Shown piece after piece: positions 7,357-11,040 of a DNA stretch of 11,040 bases; positions within the stretch are counted from its first letter, which is position 1; the number at the start of each line of letters is the position of its first letter. Origin of the DNA: Firmicutes bacterium UBA6132 (lineage in GTDB: Bacteria > Bacillota_A > Clostridia > Tissierellales > Sedimentibacteraceae). Location: positions 1-11,040 of the forward strand of contig DIVM01000282.1 in assembly GCA_002435835.1 (NCBI GenBank). The letters run 5' to 3'. The notes under the pieces are model-generated. The model made no database searches and had not been told where the DNA came from. It saw only the letters and a program-made list of their open reading frames with translations. The position numbers and the translations under genes were made by a program.

Positions 7357-7373
7357 TTGGAACAATGTTCCGA
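7357..7373 (-). promoter_or_regulatory. Putative autoregulatory IclR operator
   Basis: On the minus strand this reads TCGGAACATTGTTCCAA, a perfect dyad GGAAC-ATT-GTTCC. It lies eight bases before the AAGGAGG of iclR and starts ten bases after the -10 box of the promoter upstream. The dyad would therefore cover about +4 to +16, a position expected to block transcription when bound. Size and arm composition resemble boxes known for IclR-family proteins such as E. coli IclR and KdgR. Confidence 0.75.
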
Positions 7374-7381
7374 TATTATTT

Positions 7382-7409
7382 ATTATAACATTTAAATTTA
7401 TTTTGTAAA
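7382..7409 (-). promoter_or_regulatory. Sigma-70-type promoter for iclR
   Basis: On the minus strand TTTACA (7409-7404) and a perfect TATAAT (7387-7382) are separated by 16 bases. A TG one base before the -10 makes it an extended -10 promoter. The transcription start should fall near 7375, directly before the operator dyad. This is the best promoter in the window. Confidence 0.75.
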
Positions 7410-7416
7410 TAGCTTT

Positions 7417-7438
7417 ATTATTAAATAAATTTAATAAT
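7417..7438. repeat. A/T-only perfect inverted repeat in the divergent promoter region
   Basis: Two 10-base arms (ATTATTAAAT and ATTTAATAAT) are separated by AA. It lies just upstream of the -35 box of the iclR promoter, between the two divergent genes. It contains no G or C, so chance in AT-rich DNA is possible; a second regulator site is the other option. Confidence 0.3.
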
Positions 7439-7504
7439 TATATAAAATGTATTATCTTTATTTTATTATATATTTGCATTTTTGTACAGAAATTCTTAAA
7501 TGAT

Positions 7505-7534
7505 TTGATAAACTATACAATTATGTGATAAAAT
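7505..7534 (+). promoter_or_regulatory. Sigma-70-type promoter for the PurM-like gene
   Basis: TTGATA (7505-7510) and TAAAAT (7529-7534) are separated by 18 bases, with a TGTGA stretch just before the -10. The transcript would start near 7541 and carry a leader of about 48 bases before the TTG start. No GGAAC-N3-GTTCC dyad lies in this leader, so the plus-strand gene is not obviously in the IclR regulon. Confidence 0.55.
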
Positions 7535-7588
7535 ACTTAGACTTTAGTATGCGGTAGTAAAAATTTATAATTGCAAAAGGAGCATAAA

Positions 7589-8329
7589 TTGGAAATTAAA
7601 CAACTAAGAGATTTAACTTTAATATCAATTGACGAAAAAAGATACTTAGGTATTGCCTGTGATTCAAGCGGGGCTATAGGAATGAAAGAATGTGATGTTG
7701 TTAAAGCATCTCCTCAAGTAACTGCTTATCAAACTGCTAAAGTTGTTTTTTCAGAGTTATTTAGTATGGGGTTTAAGCCCATGGTTTTTGCAGATGGTTT
7801 AGCTGTGGAAATGAATGATACTGGAAAACAATTAATAGAAGGATTTAATGAAGCAATCAGCAAATTAAAAACTTGCCAAGTTCATTTAACTGGAAGCACT
7901 GAAGAAAATATGAAAACTGTACAAACATCCATGGGAATTACTTGTATTGGTATATGCGATAAAGATAAACTTAAATATAAAAAAACAAATAAAAATGATA
8001 TATGCGTTGTATTAGGTATTCCATTTGTAGGTAATGATGTACTTAAAAATCCTGATAAAATAATGGATGTACCGGATTTTGAATCATTATATTTATGTGA
8101 TTATGTAAAAGAAATACTACCAGTTGGTTCAAGAGGTATTAAAAAAGAATTAAATGATTTACTTTCATATAATAATTTAAATTTTGAATATAATGAAAAT
8201 ATATCTATGGACTTAACTACTTCAGGAGGCCCTTCTTGCTGCTGTTTAATCAGCATTGATAAATCAGATTTAAAAAATATAAAAGATTTAATTAATAAGC
8301 CAATTGAAGTTTTAGGTATTTTTATATAA
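7589..8329 (+). CDS. PurM/AIR-synthase-like ATP-binding protein, possible alpha-ribazole kinase (CblS type)
   Basis: I place the start at TTG 7589 (246 residues), because AGGAG at 7578-7582 lies six bases before it. A TTG 18 bases further upstream is in frame but lies ahead of that ribosome binding site. The protein has the N-terminal half typical of PurM/ThiL/SelD-like ATP-dependent enzymes: ACDSSGAIG (23-31), a DVVKASPQV segment (36-44), ADGLAVEMNDTG (68-79) and TGSTEENMKTVQTSMG (101-116). The C-terminal half has LPVGSRG (177-183) and TSGGPSCCC (211-219). The pattern recalls AIR-synthase-related proteins that include CblS, which phosphorylates alpha-ribazole in cobalamin salvage in some Firmicutes. 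The specific reaction is uncertain, and another small-molecule kinase is possible. It stands alone on the plus strand, with no cobalamin gene or B12 riboswitch seen nearby. No signal peptide or membrane segment is visible. Confidence 0.68.
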   Translation: MEIKQLRDLTLISIDEKRYLGIACDSSGAIGMKECDVVKASPQVTAYQTAKVVFSELFSMGFKPMVFADGLAVEMNDTGKQLIEGFNEAISKLKTCQVHLTGSTEENMKTVQTSMGITCIGICDKDKLKYKKTNKNDICVVLGIPFVGNDVLKNPDKIMDVPDFESLYLCDYVKEILPVGSRGIKKELNDLLSYNNLNFEYNENISMDLTTSGGPSCCCLISIDKSDLKNIKDLINKPIEVLGIFI

Positions 8330-8370
8330 ATTAAATATATATATATGCTTATTTTTATTAGCATAATAAA

Positions 8371-8416
8371 AATCCAAAATATTTGAGCTTATTTCAAGTA
8401 TTTTGGATTTATTTTT
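8371..8416. terminator. Strong bidirectional rho-independent terminator
   Basis: A 16-bp stem (8371-8386 with 8394-8409) closes a seven-base loop; the only imperfection is a G-U pair. On the plus strand TATTTTT follows; on the minus strand the stem is followed by the complement of AATAAAA. It therefore serves both convergent units, the plus-strand PurM-like gene and the minus-strand pxpB-pxpC-ycsI group. Confidence 0.88.
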
Positions 8417-8425
8417 AACTTATAA

Positions 8426-8458
8426 GATCCTTCGCTATCGCTCAGGATGACATGACGC
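8426..8458. repeat. Short GC-richer palindromic element, possible dispersed repeat fragment
   Basis: ATCCT (8427-8431) and AGGAT (8444-8448) form an interrupted inverted repeat around TCGCTATCGCT, followed by GACATGACGC. The base composition contrasts with the very AT-rich surroundings. Sequences of the form ATCCTTCGCT...CTCAGGATGACA recur, from memory, as intergenic repeats in many bacterial genomes. Imperfect direct copies of TTTAACTTAYARGAT flank it (about 8413-8428 and 8463-8478). Identity as a mobile or repeated unit is unproven from one copy. Confidence 0.4.
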
Positions 8459-8509
8459 AAAAATTTAACTTACAGGATTAATCATATTTTTATATGATTT
8501 CAAAATAAA

Positions 8510-9304
8510 TTAAAATAACTTTTCTATTTCTTCATTAAGTATATCAGTTATAAACATATGACCAGGTGCATGTGTTATCACTATTTCAGGTTTAGCATTT
8601 TCTATTGCAGCTTGTGGCGTAACTCCACATGCCCAAAATACTGGCACTTCTCCTTCTTTTATTGTTACAGCATCGCCATAATCAGGTTTATTGATATCCT
8701 TTATCCCTATTTCATTAGGATTTCCAAAATGTATTGGTGCACCGTGGACATGTGGGAATTTTCCCGTTATTTCAAATGCCTTTTCTACATCCTCAGGCTT
8801 CATGGGTCTCATGCTTACAACAAATGGTCCGTTGAATATTCCTGCAGGTTTGCATTGTATATTTGTTTTATACATAGGCACATTACAACCCATTGATATA
8901 TGTCTAACATCAATTCCTTCTTTTATCATTGCTTCTTCAAATGAAAAACTGCAACCAATAAGGAAGCACACAAAATCATCTCCCCAATATTTCTCTGCAT
9001 TATCACATTCATCTACTTTCACACCATTTTTATATATGAAATATTTTGGTATATCAGTTATGATGTTTGCATTATCTGCAGTTTTACGTGTAGTAAAACA
9101 TCCAGGTTTTGTTATTTCAAGTATAGGACATGGTTTAGGATTATACTCTGCAAATAATTTAAAATCTTCAGCATATTTTTTAGGTAATATTACAAGGTTT
9201 GCTTGAGCATATCCTCCGCACATACCTGAAGTGGGTATTTTAATTTCTTCATCCCTAATTAACTGCCTTACTTCTTTTGGAGATAAATCATGATAATTAG
9301 CCAT
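8510..9304 (-). CDS. YcsI/DUF1445 (UPF0317) family protein, putative hydro-lyase or D-glutamate cyclase-like
   Basis: This 264-residue soluble protein has the full set of family motifs: SGMCGGYAQANLVILP (26-41), CPILE (59-63), TDIPKY (83-88), LIGCSFSFEEA (115-125), GPFVVSMRPM (159-168), HGAPIHFGNP (187-196), FWACGVTPQ (223-231) and ITHAPGHMF (243-251). The length is normal. The family is annotated as putative hydro-lyase; a related domain occurs in mammalian D-glutamate cyclase, which forms 5-oxo-D-proline from D-glutamate. Standing 50 bases after pxpC in one transcription unit, it may act on 5-oxoproline or D-glutamate (inference). B. subtilis ycsI neighbours the KipI/KipA genes in the same way. 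The start is supported by AAAGGAT about ten bases upstream. The bidirectional terminator follows its stop. The reaction is not established. Confidence 0.85.
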   Translation of the reverse strand: MANYHDLSPKEVRQLIRDEEIKIPTSGMCGGYAQANLVILPKKYAEDFKLFAEYNPKPCPILEITKPGCFTTRKTADNANIITDIPKYFIYKNGVKVDECDNAEKYWGDDFVCFLIGCSFSFEEAMIKEGIDVRHISMGCNVPMYKTNIQCKPAGIFNGPFVVSMRPMKPEDVEKAFEITGKFPHVHGAPIHFGNPNEIGIKDINKPDYGDAVTIKEGEVPVFWACGVTPQAAIENAKPEIVITHAPGHMFITDILNEEIEKLF

Positions 9305-9354
9305 ATTTACGCATCCTTTCTATTTATATAATACTAAATTAATCATTTTGTTAG

Positions 9355-10434
9355 TTATCTTATTTCTTGCACATCAACAACAAAACTGTTTCCATTAACA
9401 ACTACATTCATTCTTTTTGAAAGTCCCACATTAATATTACTGATAGGATTAACAGCAGGTATGTCTGCTAATTTATTTATTAAATGTGAACTTGAAATTT
9501 GATTTTTAATATCAGAAAGACTTTTTTCATATTCTTTATATATATTATGAGCTTCTCTTAGTGTAATTTTTTCAAATATAATTTCACTACCGCTGCCCAT
9601 TTGGGATAGCTTTGGTAAATCAGATGAAATAACTGTAGCTATTTTTGTATAACCACCTGTAGTTTGTCTATCAACCATAAGAATTATTGGCTGTCCATTG
9701 GCTGGTACTTGTATTGATCCAAACAATGCTCCATCGGATATTATATCCGCTTTTTCTTTATGCGAAATTTTTTCTCCATCAAGTCTATATCCCATTCTAT
9801 CAGCTTCATTAGTTATTTTATAACCTTTTTCATTTAAAAATGACTTAATTCCATCATCCGTAAAATAATCATCCTGTGGTCCTAAAATTACTCTAATTTT
9901 ATTTTTCTTATTAAATTCTGGGATATATTTATGATCTAAATGTTTACCTGAAATCATATTGTTTGAAACGATTATATTTAATTCATCATTGTCCATTAAT
10001 CTTCTACCATTAAAACCACCAATTCCTGATTTTGTATAAGTAGATTTACTGTTGTTGACAAGTTCTACATCTATTTTTCCACTAAATGCAATATAACTTC
10101 TAATTCCATTTACTATTCCACCAAGTGCTAATTTGTCGCCTTTAGTAACTTTAAAGCTTTCCCACATGGGAATTTCTTTACCGTTTAATTTTGGCTTCAT
10201 ATTTGCTCCTGTTATAGCAACTGATAAATCACAACAAAATTCTAATTCAGGTCCTAAAAAAGTTGCTTCAAGAACAGCTTCACCTTCATCATTTCCAACA
10301 AGATAATTTGCAACCCTATATGAAAAATTGTCCATAACTCCTGCTACAGGCATTCCAAATTTTTGATAACCTATACGTCCTAAATCCTGAACAGTAGTGA
10401 AAAATCCAGCTTTTAAAATTTTTATGCTACTCAT
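9355..10434 (-). CDS. pxpC: 5-oxoprolinase subunit C (KipA-like, biotin-dependent carboxylase-like domain)
   Basis: PxpC acts with PxpA and PxpB in ATP-dependent cleavage of 5-oxoproline to glutamate. I place the start at ATG 10434 (359 residues, MSSIKILKAGFFTTVQDLGR), because GGAGGTGAT lies just upstream. The in-frame ATG at 10449 would sit inside that ribosome binding site. Family motifs are TTVQDLGR (13-20), PVAGVMDNFSYRVAN (29-43), an AITGAN segment, a GPQDDYF segment, RMGYRLDG, and the long conserved GQPIILMVDRQTTGGY stretch in the second half. The gene overlaps the 3' end of pxpB by eight bases, and the ribosome binding site is built from the Gly-Gly-Asp codons of pxpB, indicating tight coupling. 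An older name for this family is urea amidolyase-related or allophanate hydrolase subunit 2, which is a less likely function here. Confidence 0.9.
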   Translation of the reverse strand: MSSIKILKAGFFTTVQDLGRIGYQKFGMPVAGVMDNFSYRVANYLVGNDEGEAVLEATFLGPELEFCCDLSVAITGANMKPKLNGKEIPMWESFKVTKGDKLALGGIVNGIRSYIAFSGKIDVELVNNSKSTYTKSGIGGFNGRRLMDNDELNIIVSNNMISGKHLDHKYIPEFNKKNKIRVILGPQDDYFTDDGIKSFLNEKGYKITNEADRMGYRLDGEKISHKEKADIISDGALFGSIQVPANGQPIILMVDRQTTGGYTKIATVISSDLPKLSQMGSGSEIIFEKITLREAHNIYKEYEKSLSDIKNQISSSHLINKLADIPAVNPISNINVGLSKRMNVVVNGNSFVVDVQEIR

Positions 10435-11040
10435 GAAGATCACCTCCATCAGAAATTATGACATTTACTTTATAACTTCCTTCTACAACTTTTTTTTGTA
10501 TATCCACATATTCTTCTTCTGTAATTGAAACATATCTAACATAATCACCTGCACTTAACATAACAGGAGGTTCATTTTCAGGATTGTATAATTTCAAAGG
10601 AGTTCTTCCAATCAACTGCCAGCCACCCGGTGTTTCAGATGGATACATACCTGTTTGAGAGCCTGCAATACCTACAGAGCCTGCAGGTATTTTTTTCCTT
10701 GGGGATGATAGCCTTGGTGTAGATATCTTTTCACTCATTCCACCTAAATACGTAAATCCGGGAGTAAATCCCAACATATAAACAAGATAATCCGTACCCG
10801 TATGAATTTTAATAACTTCATCCGTTGTTATATTGTTATGTTCTGCAACAAAGTTAATATCAGGCCCATATTCGCCGCCATACAAAGTAGGTATTTCAAC
10901 TATTTTAATTATTTCCTTTTCACCTTCCGCAGTTTTGTTGCTAAAAATTTCAAGCAATTTTACTAATTCATCATATTGCATTTTTATAGGGTCATACATA
11001 ATCATAATTGATCTGTATGTTGGAAGTATTTCTTCAATTC
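10427..11040 (-). CDS. pxpB: 5-oxoprolinase subunit B (KipI-like), 5' end beyond the window
   Basis: The reading frame is open to the right edge, so the true start lies outside. The 11 residues ahead of the first in-window ATG (IEEILPTYRSI) match the family pattern and show that this ATG at 11005 is internal. The visible 203 residues contain GTDYLVYMLGFTPGF, AGSVGIAGSQTGMYP and ETPGGWQLIGRTP, the core of the cyclophilin-like KipI/PxpB domain. PxpB works with PxpC, and with PxpA, which is not seen here, in converting 5-oxoproline to glutamate. In B. subtilis the homologue KipI also inhibits the sporulation kinase KinA, so a regulatory role cannot be ruled out. The C-terminal codons GGA GGT GAT double as the pxpC ribosome binding site. 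Length and context agree with an intact gene. Confidence 0.9.
   Translation of the reverse strand, partial: IEEILPTYRSIMIMYDPIKMQYDELVKLLEIFSNKTAEGEKEIIKIVEIPTLYGGEYGPDINFVAEHNNITTDEVIKIHTGTDYLVYMLGFTPGFTYLGGMSEKISTPRLSSPRKKIPAGSVGIAGSQTGMYPSETPGGWQLIGRTPLKLYNPENEPPVMLSAGDYVRYVSITEEEYVDIQKKVVEGSYKVNVIISDGGDLHE

Noticed and set aside
7541..7588. Riboswitch in the leader of the plus-strand gene
   Set aside because: The predicted leader is about 48 bases, too short for a cobalamin or TPP riboswitch, and no conserved box was recognised.
8344..8365. TATGCT/AGCATA hairpin just after the plus-strand gene as a separate terminator
   Set aside because: Only a six-base stem with a ten-base loop and no T-run after it; the strong stem at 8371-8409 explains termination.
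8691..9206. 171-codon plus-strand open frame opposite the YcsI-like gene
   Set aside because: It is fully antisense to a gene with many conserved motifs, lacks recognisable domains and a convincing ribosome binding site, and is explained by the codon use of the real gene.
1..11040. CRISPR array, tRNA, rRNA, transposase or phage genes
   Set aside because: No regularly spaced repeats, cloverleaf-like or rRNA-like stretches, or mobile-element protein motifs were seen on either strand.

Overview
The window is AT-rich DNA with closely packed genes, strong GGAGG-type ribosome binding sites and a gene content typical of an anaerobic, amino-acid-fermenting member of the Bacillota (Clostridia or Tissierellia type). 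The genus cannot be fixed from the sequence. All genes but one lie on the minus strand.

Region 1 (minus strand, 7337 down to 1) is a catabolic gene set. In transcription order it holds an IclR-family regulator, butyrate kinase (buk), phosphate butyryltransferase (ptb), a PLP-dependent aminotransferase, a broken M20 peptidase/amidohydrolase, and the four subunits of a ferredoxin-dependent 2-oxoacid oxidoreductase (delta ferredoxin, alpha VorB-like, beta TPP-binding, gamma cut by the window edge). Together they would transaminate an amino acid to a 2-oxoacid, oxidise it to acyl-CoA with ferredoxin reduction, convert acyl-CoA to acyl phosphate, and form ATP plus a fatty acid. That is an oxidative Stickland-type route with substrate-level phosphorylation. 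The substrate is not determined; branched-chain amino acids are the leading guess.

Three nearly identical 13-bp dyads (GGAAC-N3-GTTCC) lie 7-8 bp upstream of the Shine-Dalgarno of the iclR gene, of buk and of the delta ferredoxin gene. They are best read as operators of the IclR protein and define a local, autoregulated regulon. The promoter found for iclR puts its dyad just after the transcription start.

Region 2 (7338-8509) is a divergent promoter region, then the only plus-strand gene, a PurM/AIR-synthase-like ATP-binding protein (possibly an alpha-ribazole kinase) that probably starts at a TTG. A strong bidirectional terminator follows, with a short GC-richer palindromic repeat beside it.

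Region 3 (minus strand, 11040 down to 8510) is pxpB-pxpC (two subunits of ATP-dependent 5-oxoprolinase) followed by a YcsI/DUF1445 protein. This resembles the kip gene group of Bacillus subtilis and points to 5-oxoproline (and perhaps D-glutamate) handling. pxpA is not in the window, and pxpB runs off the right edge.

The M20 gene carries an internal out-of-frame deletion rather than a simple one-base slip. No tRNA, rRNA, CRISPR array, transposase or phage gene was seen.
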